Of a stretch of DNA of 33,798 bases, positions 1-7,955 are shown one piece after another (position 1 is the stretch's first letter; each line of letters opens with the position of its first letter). A program made the position numbers and the translations under genes. A model generated the notes under the pieces. The model worked only from the letters and a program-made list of their open reading frames with translations. It ran no database searches and was not told the DNA's origin. Origin of the DNA: Lachnospiraceae bacterium. GTDB lineage: Bacteria > Bacillota > Clostridia > Lachnospirales > Lachnospiraceae. The DNA lies in contig JAAUZK010000012.1 in NCBI GenBank assembly GCA_014804655.1, positions 112,639 through 146,436 on the forward strand, read 5' to 3'.

Positions 1-14
1 TTCCTCCTCCTGAA
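1..14 (-). promoter_or_regulatory. Ribosome binding site of a gene just off the left edge
   Basis: Read on the minus strand, the first bases give AGGAGGAGGAA running up to the window edge. This is a strong Shine-Dalgarno sequence for a leftward gene whose start codon lies just outside. Because it follows feoA and an iron-type operator, a further feo gene (feoA2 or feoB) is the natural guess, but no codon of it is visible. Confidence 0.6.
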
Positions 15-85
15 GCTATATTTTATGGAATTTCTTATAGCATAAATTTTGCAAATAAATAAGCAGCCGCCCGCAATCTACCGGG

Positions 86-119
86 ACTATATGCTATATT
101 TTAAGTTAGTCACAACTTA
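86..119 (-). promoter_or_regulatory. Leftward promoter with overlapping DtxR-like operator
   Basis: On the minus strand there is a -35 TTGTGA (115-110), an 18-base spacer and a -10 TATAGT (91-86). A perfect dyad TAAGTT-N6-AACTTA at 102-119 covers the -35. The dyad resembles the two AGTTAG-N6-CTAACT sites upstream of feoA, so one iron-responsive repressor probably controls both promoters. The promoter would drive the gene whose ribosome site sits at the left edge. The promoter and operator are read by eye; the iron link is inferred. Confidence 0.5.
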
Positions 120-129
120 CCTCTGGGCA

Positions 130-157
130 AAAACAAAAGTACGATTTACGCACTTTT
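130..157 (-). terminator. Terminator after feoA
   Basis: On the minus strand the stem AAAAGTGCG/CGTACTTTT (one G-U pair, five-base loop) is followed by GTTTTTG. It lies about 20 bases past the feoA stop and before the next promoter, so feoA may be transcribed as a single-gene unit. Confidence 0.5.
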
Positions 158-178
158 ATGAAATAAAACCCATCTTAA

Positions 179-388
179 TCACACCATAATCCGATTCGCC
201 ATGTCCTTCCCAATGGCAATTCGGGAATCCTTAACATTTACGATGAGATTACCGCCTACCGTGGAAATCACCGTCACTGCAGCCCCTGTCACGAATCCCA
301 GATTTTCAAGAAACTGTCTCGTATCCTCTTTACCACCGATCTTTTTAATAGAAATGGGTTCTCCCTCTTTTGCAAATGTCAACGGCAT
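179..388 (-). CDS. feoA: FeoA family ferrous iron transport protein
   Basis: Small SH3-like cytosolic protein that assists the FeoB ferrous iron transporter. The 69-residue product has the typical FeoA form: an opening MPLTFAKEGE, then a KKIGG turn, a LENLGF segment and a closing IAIGKDMANRIMV strand. The start at 388 is preferred over an in-frame ATG at 397. The sequence GAGAGGAG abuts the 397 codon with no spacing but lies nine bases before the 388 codon, and family members usually begin MPLT. Upstream are a TTGACA -35 and two perfect AGTTAG-N6-CTAACT palindromes, so iron-dependent repression by a DtxR-type regulator is likely. No FeoB is visible; the leftward gene at the edge may be it. 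Recognition of the family is secure, while the function is known only from the family. Confidence 0.9.
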   Translation of the reverse strand: MPLTFAKEGEPISIKKIGGKEDTRQFLENLGFVTGAAVTVISTVGGNLIVNVKDSRIAIGKDMANRIMV

Positions 389-479
389 CACATTCATCTC
401 CTCTCAACCAAATCCTTCATGTCTGAATTTTCATCCTTATACACACCATTCTGTTATCATAGTGTTCCCGTTGCAGTTT

Positions 480-537
480 AGTTAGTATCTACTAACTTCT
501 TTAATACAAAGTTAGCATAATCTAACTCGCATGTCAA
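480..537 (-). promoter_or_regulatory. feoA promoter with two DtxR-like operators
   Basis: The minus strand carries a consensus -35 TTGACA (537-532). A perfect 18-base dyad AGTTAG-N6-CTAACT at 510-527 covers the spacer and -10 region. A second perfect copy lies at 480-497, centred 30 bases away, close to three helical turns. The half-site pattern (TTAG...CTAA) matches the general shape of DtxR/IdeR iron boxes. Iron-dependent repression of feoA is therefore the best reading. The -10 itself is weak (TAACTT at 17 bases). Confidence 0.65.
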
Positions 538-590
538 TATTTTTTTAAATATTTTAAATTTAGCAAAAGATGCATCAATAAACTTTTATA

Positions 591-819
591 GGCAGATTGC
601 ACAAAATGTTCTCGAAGCTGTCCTGCGGAGGAGATTGAGATTTTCTTAGTATTCCGTATACAAAATAGCAATTTCGGGACATGGATGTCCCGAAAAGCCC
701 GTACCGAGCCCGGATGGCGAGTAGAGGGCGGTTGCGTCCGGCATCACGGCTTACGCCGGAATACTTAGAAAATCCATTCGACGTAGCCCGACACGAGAGA
801 ACATTTTGTGCAATCTGCC
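591..819. repeat. Long palindromic intergenic element, copy 1
   Basis: Perfect 23-base terminal inverted arms (591-613 and 797-819) enclose a second pair of arms (640-656 and 757-773, one mismatch). Inside them is a hairpin TTTCGGGACA/TGTCCCGAAA at 673-695 and GC-rich sequence with further pairing. There is no reading frame with a ribosome site. The minus strand at 767-789 shares 19 of 23 bases with the loop of the palindrome at 14503-14592, and the arm ends also resemble each other (GCAG-N-TT-R-CAC). It looks like a non-autonomous mobile or structured RNA element. Together with the flanking promoters it accounts for the 580-base gap between feoA and the next gene. Confidence 0.7.
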
Positions 820-915
820 CTCTCAGCTTAGACTAAGTACCTTTTAACACCCGAACCATACTTTAATAAACCGCTCATACAAGACGCTTTTTGATTTTAT
901 TAAATCCCCGATATG

Positions 916-961
916 TGATATGATAAACTTAATAACTGCCATAAAACCGACAACAGGGAGG
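916..961 (+). promoter_or_regulatory. Extended -10 promoter and ribosome site for the GH13 gene
   Basis: An extended -10, TG-A-TATGAT, lies at 916-924 and is followed by a GGGAGG ribosome site (956-961) seven bases before the ATG. A possible -35 TTGATT sits at 891-896, but its spacing to TATGAT is too long, so recognition would rest on the extended -10. Confidence 0.5.
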
Positions 962-968
962 TACTTTC

Positions 969-2864
969 ATGAAGAAAACATCAGCCAAAAAACAGACCGG
1001 CCATTCAATTGATACTGCCGGACAAATCACCGCAGATGACAAAATCTTTCAAGAGAGACTACAGCGACACCACGATGAACTGCGATGGCTGTATATGGAG
1101 TTGTATGATAACAGTTCCATGTTCGCAGAGCTGTGCGACACCATGCGGCAGTTTTATTTGCAGAGAAATCAGGAACTGAAGACCCGGGACATCAATCGAG
1201 AGACAGATCAGGAATGGTACAAACAGAATGATATGCTGGGCATGATGTTCTACATAGACAATTTCGCCGGAAATATGAAGGGTGTAGAATCCAAGCTGGA
1301 TTATATCGAACAGTGTAATGTCAACTATATTCATCTTATGCCTTTCCTCGACACCCCTAAGGGACGCTCCGACGGCGGCTACGCCGTTTCAGACTTCCGT
1401 AAAGTACAGCCGAAGCTGGGGACGATGGAGGATCTGGACAGCCTGACGTCCGCCTGTCACCGGAAAGGAATCAATGTCTGCATGGATTTTGTCATGAACC
1501 ACACATCAGAGGATCATGAGTGGGCAAAGAAGGCCAGACAGGGAATCGGGGAATATATGAGCCGCTACTTCTTCTATGACACGACGGAAGAAACCGACAT
1601 GTATGAGAGAACCGTGCCGCAGGTATTCCCAACCACCGCCCCGGGAAATTTCACATGGCTTGCGGATACCGGCAAATATGTGATGACTTCCTTCTATCCT
1701 TATCAGTGGGATCTAAATTATAAAAATCCCCGGGTATTTAACGAGATGATGTACAATTTCCTGTATCTGGCAAACAGAGGGATTGATATTATCCGTATAG
1801 ACGCCGTGCCTTATATCTGGAAGGAGTTAAACACATCCTGCCGTAATCTTTCGCAGGTTCACACTATTGTGCGTATGATGCGCATGATCGGTGAAATCGT
1901 CTGCCCCGGCATTCTGTTGTTAGGTGAGGTGGTCATGGAGCCGGAGAAAGTAACTCCTTATTTCGGCACCGTGGAGAAGCCGGAATGCCATATGCTCTAC
2001 AATGTCACTACTATGGCTACAACCTGGCATACCGTAGCTACAAGAGATGTCCGGCTGCTGAAAAGACAGCTTGATATCGTCAATGCATTGCCAAAGGACT
2101 ATACATTTCTGAATTATCTCCGCTGCCACGACGACATCGGATGGGGACTGGATTACGGCACTCTGCAGACGGAAGGATTTGGAGAAAGGAGTCACAAGCA
2201 ATATCTGAATGACTACTTTCAGGGCTATACCGGGAACAGCAACAGCCGCGGTGAGCTCTATAATGCAGATCCGATTACCGGCGACGCACGTTTCTGCGGA
2301 ACTACCGCCTCTATGTGCGGCGTTGAAAAGGCATGCGCAGAGCAGGATGAAGCGGCCATAGATCAGGCAATTCAACTCGATCTGATGCTTCACGCATATA
2401 TGTTTATGCAATCGGGTATCCCTGTGCTGTACAGCGGGGATGAGATAGGACAGCTCAACGATTATACCTATAAAGAAGACCCCGATAAGGCAGCGGACTC
2501 CCGCTATATTCACCGCGGCACGATGAATTGGAAACTTGCCGCTAATATACAGGATACGAACACCGTACAGGGCAGAATTTTTCAAGGATTAAAGCAATTA
2601 GAGCAGATCCGTAAAGCGGAAAAGGTATTTGTCTCCAATGCAGATACATGGACGATTGAAACAAGCGACCAATCCGTCTTGTGCATCGGCAGATATTTCG
2701 ACAACGAAACATTGATTGGTGTATTTAATTTCAGCGAATTTGATAAAACAGTGAACTTAGAAGCTCCGGACGATAATTACGTGGACCTGCTCGCAGGAAC
2801 CGTAACGAAACTGGGGGATGTCAGTCTACCCGCTTACGGCTTCTATTATTTCAAGAAAAAATAA
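969..2864 (+). CDS. Amylosucrase-like GH13 alpha-glucan enzyme
   Basis: Cytosolic GH13 enzyme of 631 residues with no signal peptide. The length and layout match amylosucrase (GH13 subfamily 4, about 636 residues): an alpha-helical N-terminal region (about 20-95), a TIM barrel beginning GMMFYIDNFAG, and a short C-terminal beta domain. Catalytic motifs are present: nucleophile D278 in IIRIDAV, acid/base E320 in LLGEVV, and H387-D388 in RCHDDIGW. SDGGYAV and DFVMNHTSEDHEWA are also typical of the subfamily. Amylosucrases transfer glucose from sucrose to alpha-1,4-glucan, and close relatives hydrolyse sucrose; sequence alone does not settle which applies here. The gene is monocistronic, with its own extended -10 promoter and a strong terminator. 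The start follows GGGAGG with good spacing. Confidence 0.85.
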   Translation: MKKTSAKKQTGHSIDTAGQITADDKIFQERLQRHHDELRWLYMELYDNSSMFAELCDTMRQFYLQRNQELKTRDINRETDQEWYKQNDMLGMMFYIDNFAGNMKGVESKLDYIEQCNVNYIHLMPFLDTPKGRSDGGYAVSDFRKVQPKLGTMEDLDSLTSACHRKGINVCMDFVMNHTSEDHEWAKKARQGIGEYMSRYFFYDTTEETDMYERTVPQVFPTTAPGNFTWLADTGKYVMTSFYPYQWDLNYKNPRVFNEMMYNFLYLANRGIDIIRIDAVPYIWKELNTSCRNLSQVHTIVRMMRMIGEIVCPGILLLGEVVMEPEKVTPYFGTVEKPECHMLYNVTTMATTWHTVATRDVRLLKRQLDIVNALPKDYTFLNYLRCHDDIGWGLDYGTLQTEGFGERSHKQYLNDYFQGYTGNSNSRGELYNADPITGDARFCGTTASMCGVEKACAEQDEAAIDQAIQLDLMLHAYMFMQSGIPVLYSGDEIGQLNDYTYKEDPDKAADSRYIHRGTMNWKLAANIQDTNTVQGRIFQGLKQLEQIRKAEKVFVSNADTWTIETSDQSVLCIGRYFDNETLIGVFNFSEFDKTVNLEAPDDNYVDLLAGTVTKLGDVSLPAYGFYYFKKK

Positions 2865-2874
2865 ATGCCAGCAC

Positions 2875-2905
2875 AAAAGCCGTCACAGAAATGTGGCGGC
2901 TTTTT
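2875..2905 (+). terminator. Strong terminator, probably bidirectional
   Basis: A GC-rich stem AAAAGCCGTCACA / TGTGGCGGCTTTT with a GAAA loop is followed by a T run. It lies ten bases past the GH13 stop. Read on the minus strand, the same stem is followed by TTTTGTG, so it may also stop pgi transcripts. Confidence 0.85.
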
Positions 2906-2927
2906 ATAATTATTGTCATATTTCAAA

Positions 2928-2970
2928 TTTGCGAAGCGAAACTCGCAATTGAGCGAAGCTCAATTTTTTT
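2928..2970. terminator. Tandem hairpins between convergent genes
   Basis: Two adjacent dyads, TTTGCGA...TCGCAA (2928-2948) and AATTGAG-CGAAG-CTCAATT (2947-2965), sit immediately past pgi. The second is followed by a T run on the plus strand that overlaps the pgi stop. They may protect or end the pgi transcript, or back up the GH13 terminator. Confidence 0.45.
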
Positions 2971-4315
2971 ACAGTCTCTTGAGCAGTTCCTCTCTCTGCG
3001 CCTCATAACCCGGCTTTCCGAGAAGAGCAAACATGTTCTTCTTATAGCTCTCCACACCAGGCTGGTTAAACGGATTCACACCCAGAAGGTAACCGCTGAC
3101 ACCGCAGGCAAATTCAAAGAAGTAGAACAATTCACCAAGATAGAACTCATTTACCTCGGGAACATTGATCATGAAGTTGGGAACCTGTCCGTCCGTATGT
3201 GCCAGGATCGTGCCGTTCATAGCGCTCTTGTTGACGAAATCAACATTCTTACCTGCCAGATAATTCAGACCATCCAAATCTACCGGCTCCTCACCGATGA
3301 TAATCTCTTCTCTGCTCGTCTCGATATTGAGGACTGTCTCAAACATCGTTCTGGCACCGTCCTGAATGAACTGTCCCATGGAATGTAAATCCGTTGTAAG
3401 ATCTACACTTGCCGGGAAAATACCTTTCTGATCTTTACCCTCGGACTCGCCGTAGAGCTGTTTCCACCACTCGGACACATAGTGCGCACTGGGTTCATAG
3501 TTAGCAAGAATCTCGATGCCTTTACCCTTTCTGAGCAGAATATTACGAAGGGCAGCATATTTTACCGCATCATTCTCCTCAAAAGGAGCGTTAAGCGCCA
3601 TCTTCCTGCCTTCCGCCGCACCTTCCATCAACTTATCGATATCTGCGCCGGACACCGCAATCGGAAGCAATCCTACAGCTGTCAGCACGGAGAAACGACC
3701 GCCTACATCATCCGGTACAACAAAGCTCTCATATCCTTCTTCATTAGCAAGATTCTTAAGTGATCCTCTCGCCTTATCGGTAGTAGCATAGATTCTCTTT
3801 GCCGCGCCGTCTTTACCGTATTTCTTCTCAGCCATCTCTTTAAATACGCGGAACGCAATCGCCGGTTCCGTAGTTGTGCCGGATTTGGAGATCATGTTAA
3901 TGGAGAAGTCCCTGTCACCGATCACATCAATCAGATGTTTGATATAAGTAGAGCTGATAGAGTTGCCTACAAAATAAATTTCCGGCGTCTTTCTGATGGA
4001 TTTATCCACTACATTGTAAAAGCTGTGACGCAGGAATTCGATCGCCGCTCTCGCTCCCAGATAGGAACCGCCGATACCGATCACGACAAGTACCTCGGAA
4101 TCATTCTGAATCTTAGCAGCCGCCTGTTTGATCCGCGCAAACTCTTCCTTATCATAATCAACCGGCAGGTCGATCCATCCAAGGAAATCATTCCCTGCTC
4201 CGGTCTTGCTCACCAGCAGCTCTTTCGCATCGAGTGCCAGCTTCTTCATGGACTCTACTTCATTGTCCCCGATAAAAGATGCCGCCTTAGAATAGTCAAA
4301 TGTAACTTTACTCAT
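2969..4315 (-). CDS. pgi: Glucose-6-phosphate isomerase
   Basis: Interconverts glucose-6-phosphate and fructose-6-phosphate in the cytosol (glycolysis and gluconeogenesis). The 448-residue length is that of the short Firmicutes form. Family signatures are clear: [14 protein letters not shown] near the N-terminus, a [16 protein letters not shown] block corresponding to PGI signature 1, and [13 protein letters not shown] as signature 2. The start is set at 4315 because the upstream in-frame ATG at 4327 lies within GGAGG, the ribosome site five to six bases before the 4315 ATG. The gene follows murG in the same direction after 156 bases, but a separate promoter precedes it. Tandem hairpins follow the stop. 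Confidence 0.95.
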   Translation of the reverse strand: MSKVTFDYSKAASFIGDNEVESMKKLALDAKELLVSKTGAGNDFLGWIDLPVDYDKEEFARIKQAAAKIQNDSEVLVVIGIGGSYLGARAAIEFLRHSFYNVVDKSIRKTPEIYFVGNSISSTYIKHLIDVIGDRDFSINMISKSGTTTEPAIAFRVFKEMAEKKYGKDGAAKRIYATTDKARGSLKNLANEEGYESFVVPDDVGGRFSVLTAVGLLPIAVSGADIDKLMEGAAEGRKMALNAPFEENDAVKYAALRNILLRKGKGIEILANYEPSAHYVSEWWKQLYGESEGKDQKGIFPASVDLTTDLHSMGQFIQDGARTMFETVLNIETSREEIIIGEEPVDLDGLNYLAGKNVDFVNKSAMNGTILAHTDGQVPNFMINVPEVNEFYLGELFYFFEFACGVSGYLLGVNPFNQPGVESYKKNMFALLGKPGYEAQREELLKRL

Positions 4316-4394
4316 TTTGTCCTCCATTCCGAAACGTCTGACTGCCATTCGCAACCCGACGATCCAATTTGTCTTCTATCTGCCACTACACATT

Positions 4395-4423
4395 AGTGTA
4401 ACATTGCATACATGGTTTTTCAA
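4395..4423 (-). promoter_or_regulatory. pgi promoter
   Basis: On the minus strand a -35 TTGAAA (4423-4418), a 17-base spacer and an extended -10 TGT-TACACT (TACACT at 4400-4395) lie about 80 bases before the pgi start. This suggests that pgi is not wholly dependent on read-through from murG. Confidence 0.55.
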
Positions 4424-4471
4424 GATTTTACTTTTTTGCCACTATCTGCCTGCACGGTTGCTAAAGCCGTC

Positions 4472-5548
4472 CTACTGTTTCTGATTAACCGCATCCTCAA
4501 TCAATCCGATGATCGTTCCGATCGCATCCCGCTGATTGCTCTTCGTCATTGCTTCGATATAACTGAATCTGTTAAAATACAGTTCCTGTATCTTCTCCAA
4601 CAGCAATTTGTTCGTCAGATCATCTTCATCAATCACGATACTGAACCCCTGCGACTCAAAAGATTCCGCATTTAAAATCTGATCCCCTCTGCTGCTGGTC
4701 GCCGGAAGCGGAATCAGAATATTCGGCTTGCGAAGCGCCAACAGCTCACTGATCGCGTTCGCACCGGCTCTGGAGATGACCAGATCCGCCATGGCAAAGA
4801 TATCCTTCATCTCGGAACGGATATACTCGAACTGTTTATATCCGGGCGTAGTGAGAAGCAGGTTATCCATCTTCTCCTTCCCGCACAAATGTACCACCTG
4901 AAAGTCTTTCAACAGCTCCGGAAGCACGTCTCTGACTGCCTGATTCACCGCCGCGGACCCCAGACTGCCGCCCACTACCATGATGACCGGTTTAGAGGCA
5001 TCGAAACCGCACAGGCGGTAGCCGGCTTCCTTATTACCCATGGTAAGTTCCTTTCTGATCGGAGAACCTGTCAGAACCGCCTTACTCTCCGGCAGCATAC
5101 GAAATGTCTCAGGAAAATTACAACATACCTTCTTCGCCACCGGAATGCATAATTTATTGGCGAGACCGGGCGTCATATCCGATTCATGTATGATGCACGG
5201 AATGCCAAGCGATGCCGCCGCACGCACTACCGGTACGCTGACAAAACCACCTTTGGAAAAGACTACATCCGGCTTTATCTCTTTGAGATACTTCCTTGCC
5301 TCGGACACTCCCTTAAGCACGCGAAACGGGTCCGAAAAATTCTTAGGATCGAAATATCTTCTGAATTTACCTGTGGCAATACCGAAATATGGAATATTAA
5401 AGTCTTCCATTAACTTCTTCTCAATACCGTCATAGGAACCCATATAGGCTATCTCGTACTGCAGCTCCCGCAGCTTCGGAATGAGCGCCATATTAGGGGT
5501 TACATGTCCGGCGGTTCCGCCGCCGGTAAGTACGATCTTCTTACTCAT
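4472..5548 (-). CDS. murG: MurG-type UDP-GlcNAc:lipid I N-acetylglucosamine transferase
   Basis: Adds GlcNAc to undecaprenyl-PP-MurNAc-pentapeptide (lipid I) to make lipid II at the inner face of the membrane, for peptidoglycan synthesis. The 358-residue GT28 protein has the N-terminal glycine-rich GGGTAGHVTPN loop, IIHESDMTPGLANK in the N-domain, the GGSLGS linker-side loop and the UDP-GlcNAc-binding segment RAGANAISELL. It lacks the usual dcw-cluster neighbours. Instead it is preceded, 16 bases upstream, by a TSCPD protein whose TGA stop overlaps the murG ribosome site (TGAGGAGG). The two are therefore probably co-transcribed and coupled. A second MurG elsewhere in the genome is possible and cannot be judged here. 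Confidence 0.93.
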   Translation of the reverse strand: MSKKIVLTGGGTAGHVTPNMALIPKLRELQYEIAYMGSYDGIEKKLMEDFNIPYFGIATGKFRRYFDPKNFSDPFRVLKGVSEARKYLKEIKPDVVFSKGGFVSVPVVRAAASLGIPCIIHESDMTPGLANKLCIPVAKKVCCNFPETFRMLPESKAVLTGSPIRKELTMGNKEAGYRLCGFDASKPVIMVVGGSLGSAAVNQAVRDVLPELLKDFQVVHLCGKEKMDNLLLTTPGYKQFEYIRSEMKDIFAMADLVISRAGANAISELLALRKPNILIPLPATSSRGDQILNAESFESQGFSIVIDEDDLTNKLLLEKIQELYFNRFSYIEAMTKSNQRDAIGTIIGLIEDAVNQKQ

Positions 5549-5564
5549 TATGGAAGAAACCTCC

Positions 5565-5807
5565 TCAATTATCTAGGATTTCCTGTAGCGCACATGCCAG
5601 TTGGTCAGGGCAGGAAGTGTTTTTAAATCCGCACTTAATACCACGCAGTCTCTCGATTGCATCCTCAATCTTCATTCCCGACACCAATCTGGAAATGCCC
5701 TGCAGATTGCCGTTACATCCTCCCGTGAATTCAACAGACTTAATCACGCCATCTTCTACCTCCAGGTCAATCGCCTTAGAGCATACTCCCTGTGGATGAT
5801 AAACCAT
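5565..5807 (-). CDS. TSCPD domain protein (TIGR03905 type)
   Basis: An 80-residue protein of unknown biochemical function, recognised by its near C-terminal TSCPDQLACAL motif and the preceding VEFTGGCNGNLQGI and GIKCGFKNTSCPD cysteine-containing segments. These cysteines (C8, the GGC cysteine, C59 region and the TSCPD cysteine) suggest metal or cluster binding, but this is inference. TSCPD domains are also found at the C-terminus of some ribonucleotide reductases. It begins after a GGAGGG ribosome site, and its stop codon overlaps the ribosome site of murG, so the two form a short operon. Confidence 0.85.
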   Translation of the reverse strand: MVYHPQGVCSKAIDLEVEDGVIKSVEFTGGCNGNLQGISRLVSGMKIEDAIERLRGIKCGFKNTSCPDQLACALQEILDN

Positions 5808-5873
5808 TGCTATTCCCTCCAGTTTACGATATTTTATTTTGCCCGAATATATTCTTTTTACACAATATTAGAT

Positions 5874-5902
5874 ATTGTAGCATATTTTTCTATTTCTTTC
5901 CA
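5874..5902 (-). promoter_or_regulatory. Promoter of the TSCPD-murG operon
   Basis: Minus strand: -35 TGGAAA (5902-5897), 17-base spacer, extended -10 TGC-TACAAT (TACAAT at 5879-5874). The leader to the TSCPD start is about 60 bases. Confidence 0.55.
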
Positions 5903-6066
5903 GTACCGCGGCCGGTTCGCACCCCTATATTTTGCCGGACCATGTATGAAAAGAACATATCATGCACTAATTTGACGACACTTTACGGCTTTTATAGCCG
6001 GAACTATCTAATATAATATAGGTATGCGGATTATATTTATCATATTTAGGGAGGATATGGCGAATC

Positions 6067-6840
6067 ATGCTTGCAATTTTTTTTCAACATAAGAATTTCA
6101 TGATCGGGATTCTGGCACTGCTGTTTGCTAGCATCATATGCCAGATCGTGATGGGAGTGATATATCACCGCCTGATCTGGGAAACGGAACATATGTCCAC
6201 AACCACGAACAAATCTTTGCAACAGCTCAAGCTCAAGTTCTCCGGATACAGCAAGATCAATGAGAAAGTTGCCAATGTTCCTGTTTTCGTAGACAAATTT
6301 ATAAGCCATGTCAAGATCGGCGCCATACCCTTATCTATGCTCAAACACTTGTCGGGACAGCTTATGCTGCTTTCCGTTCTTGTCGCAGGCATAGGTGCCT
6401 GCCTCGGCATTATACATAATGAGAATTTCTTTAGTATCGTACCTTTCTATGTTGTGAGTTTTCTGGGATTATATTGCTATTTCGCGGTTTCCTCTCTCAT
6501 TGATATACCCGGTAAGATCAATATCCTTCGGATCAATCTGGTGGATTATCTGGAAAACCATCTGGCAAATCGTCTGGAACAGACGGAGCTGGACATGCAG
6601 ATGATCAGTCCGCGCGGACAAGATACCCCGGATACACACCAGACGGCCGCCGGGACAGAGATACAGAATAACTCCGCCGCACCGAGCCCGGTTCCGGAAT
6701 CTGACGGGCAGAATAAACCAAACGACCCAGAAGCCGCCTATGCGTCAGAGGGCACAGACATCCCCGGCGTTTCCGATGCAGAGCTTAAGGAGTTGGAAAT
6801 GCTACTACAGGAAATTGCCGCTACCTTCACAATTTCCTGA
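6067..6840 (+). CDS. Three-helix membrane protein of unknown function
   Basis: A 257-residue protein with no recognised family. It has an N-terminal membrane helix (about 11-33), a soluble stretch with a KSLQQLKLKF amphipathic segment, and two closely spaced helices (about 95-117 and 121-144). These are followed by a low-complexity tail rich in Pro, Asn, Ala and Gln (about 185-235) and a final acidic helix, DAELKELEMLLQEIAA. The layout suggests a membrane anchor with a cytosolic tail that may bind a partner through the last helix. It stands alone on the plus strand between leftward genes. A TATAAT at 6012-6017 could be its -10. The ribosome site GGGAGG lies 12 bases before the ATG, rather far, so expression may be weak or the start imprecise. 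Confidence 0.75.
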   Translation: MLAIFFQHKNFMIGILALLFASIICQIVMGVIYHRLIWETEHMSTTTNKSLQQLKLKFSGYSKINEKVANVPVFVDKFISHVKIGAIPLSMLKHLSGQLMLLSVLVAGIGACLGIIHNENFFSIVPFYVVSFLGLYCYFAVSSLIDIPGKINILRINLVDYLENHLANRLEQTELDMQMISPRGQDTPDTHQTAAGTEIQNNSAAPSPVPESDGQNKPNDPEAAYASEGTDIPGVSDAELKELEMLLQEIAATFTIS

Positions 6841-6869
6841 AAGCATTTTACAAAGGTGTAGATTCTTCT

Positions 6870-7739
6870 CTATTTCGTATTTCCTAAAAAGATCAGCCCG
6901 ACCGCACCCGGACCGGAGTGTGCGCCGATACTCGGTCCGATGGGTCTGATCTCGATATCCGTATAGCCGAATCTCTCTGTGATCATATTCGCAACATATC
7001 TTGCATCCATTTCACAGTCCCCGTGAACAATACCGATAAACACCTGCTTATCCTTATATTCCCCCAGCCGTTCTTCCATATTATCCACAAGTGTCATGAG
7101 CGACTTCTTCCGTCCCCGCACCTTATCTAAGGCTACCAATCTGCCCTCTTTGTCAAAATATAGAATAGGCTTAATATTGATTACCGTACCGAGGATCGCG
7201 GAAGACCTGGATAAACGCCCGCCACGATATAAGAAATTGAGATCATCCACCGTAAACTGTATGTTCAGATGAGGACTGTTCTCTCGTACCCACGCCGCCG
7301 TCTCTTCCAGTGAACTGCCAGCCTGCTTCATCTCGATCGCCTTGCGGATCATAATACCTTCACCCAAAGATGCCGACAGAGTATCGATCACGATGATATT
7401 CATTCCCGTATATTTTTCCATGATCTCATCCGCACCATTCACAATATTATTATAGGCGCTGCTGAGCGCGGAAGAAAAACTAATATGCAGAATATCTTTA
7501 TCTTGTTGTGCATATTCCTTAAAACGTTCCCTGATTACCTCCGGATTGCTGGCCATAGTGGCCGCCTTCTTTCCCTCGCGCATGGCATCATAGAATTCCT
7601 TGACACTCAGTTCTTTATCATCTCCGTACATCTCATCTTCTATCGTATAATAATGCGGAATCACACCCACTCCATGCTTTTCCAGATAAGCCGGGGCCAT
7701 ATCACAGTTACTGTCCGTTGTAATTACAAATTCTCGCAT
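6870..7739 (-). CDS. DegV family fatty-acid-binding protein
   Basis: DegV (FakB-like) proteins bind fatty acids; in some bacteria they present them to the kinase FakA for phosphorylation and entry into phospholipid synthesis. The 289-residue product shows the hallmarks: an opening FVITTDSNCDM, a MASNPEVI ligand-pocket segment, ISFSSALSSAYNN, and the late GPSIGAHSGPGAVG loop. The start at 7739 is preferred to 7748 because AGAAGG directly abuts the first ATG and lies nine bases before the second. No FakA kinase is nearby. It converges with the unknown membrane protein at 6067-6840. Confidence 0.93.
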   Translation of the reverse strand: MREFVITTDSNCDMAPAYLEKHGVGVIPHYYTIEDEMYGDDKELSVKEFYDAMREGKKAATMASNPEVIRERFKEYAQQDKDILHISFSSALSSAYNNIVNGADEIMEKYTGMNIIVIDTLSASLGEGIMIRKAIEMKQAGSSLEETAAWVRENSPHLNIQFTVDDLNFLYRGGRLSRSSAILGTVINIKPILYFDKEGRLVALDKVRGRKKSLMTLVDNMEERLGEYKDKQVFIGIVHGDCEMDARYVANMITERFGYTDIEIRPIGPSIGAHSGPGAVGLIFLGNTK

Positions 7740-7836
7740 AATATCCATCCTTCTGTCATAATTTTAATCTCTTTGGCAGTCAGCCTCAGTTCTTTTCAAG
7801 TTTAACACAAGTTTATCAAGATAACGAGCAAAATAA

Positions 7837-7882
7837 TTCGGACAGGATGAACTTCTGTGGAATCCCGTTCACCCTGCCCGAA
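7837..7882 (-). terminator. Pullulanase terminator
   Basis: Sixteen-base arms (7837-7852 and 7867-7882, two mismatches) with a 14-base loop. On the minus strand they are followed by TTATTTTG. It lies between the pullulanase stop and the DegV gene. Confidence 0.65.
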
Positions 7883-7955
7883 TCATTCGGCATATACTGC
7901 TATCTGCCGTCATTATTATTTTTACACTGATATACTGCCTATAACCGGCTTATCA

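Noticed and set aside
1920..2585. 221-residue open frame on the minus strand
   Set aside because: It lies antisense inside the GH13 gene, whose catalytic motifs are all intact; its translation has no recognisable family.
4380..4460. Two GGCAGATAG direct repeats between murG and pgi (minus strand)
   Set aside because: They are only nine bases long, no symmetry or regulator site pattern was evident, and a normal pgi promoter explains the region.
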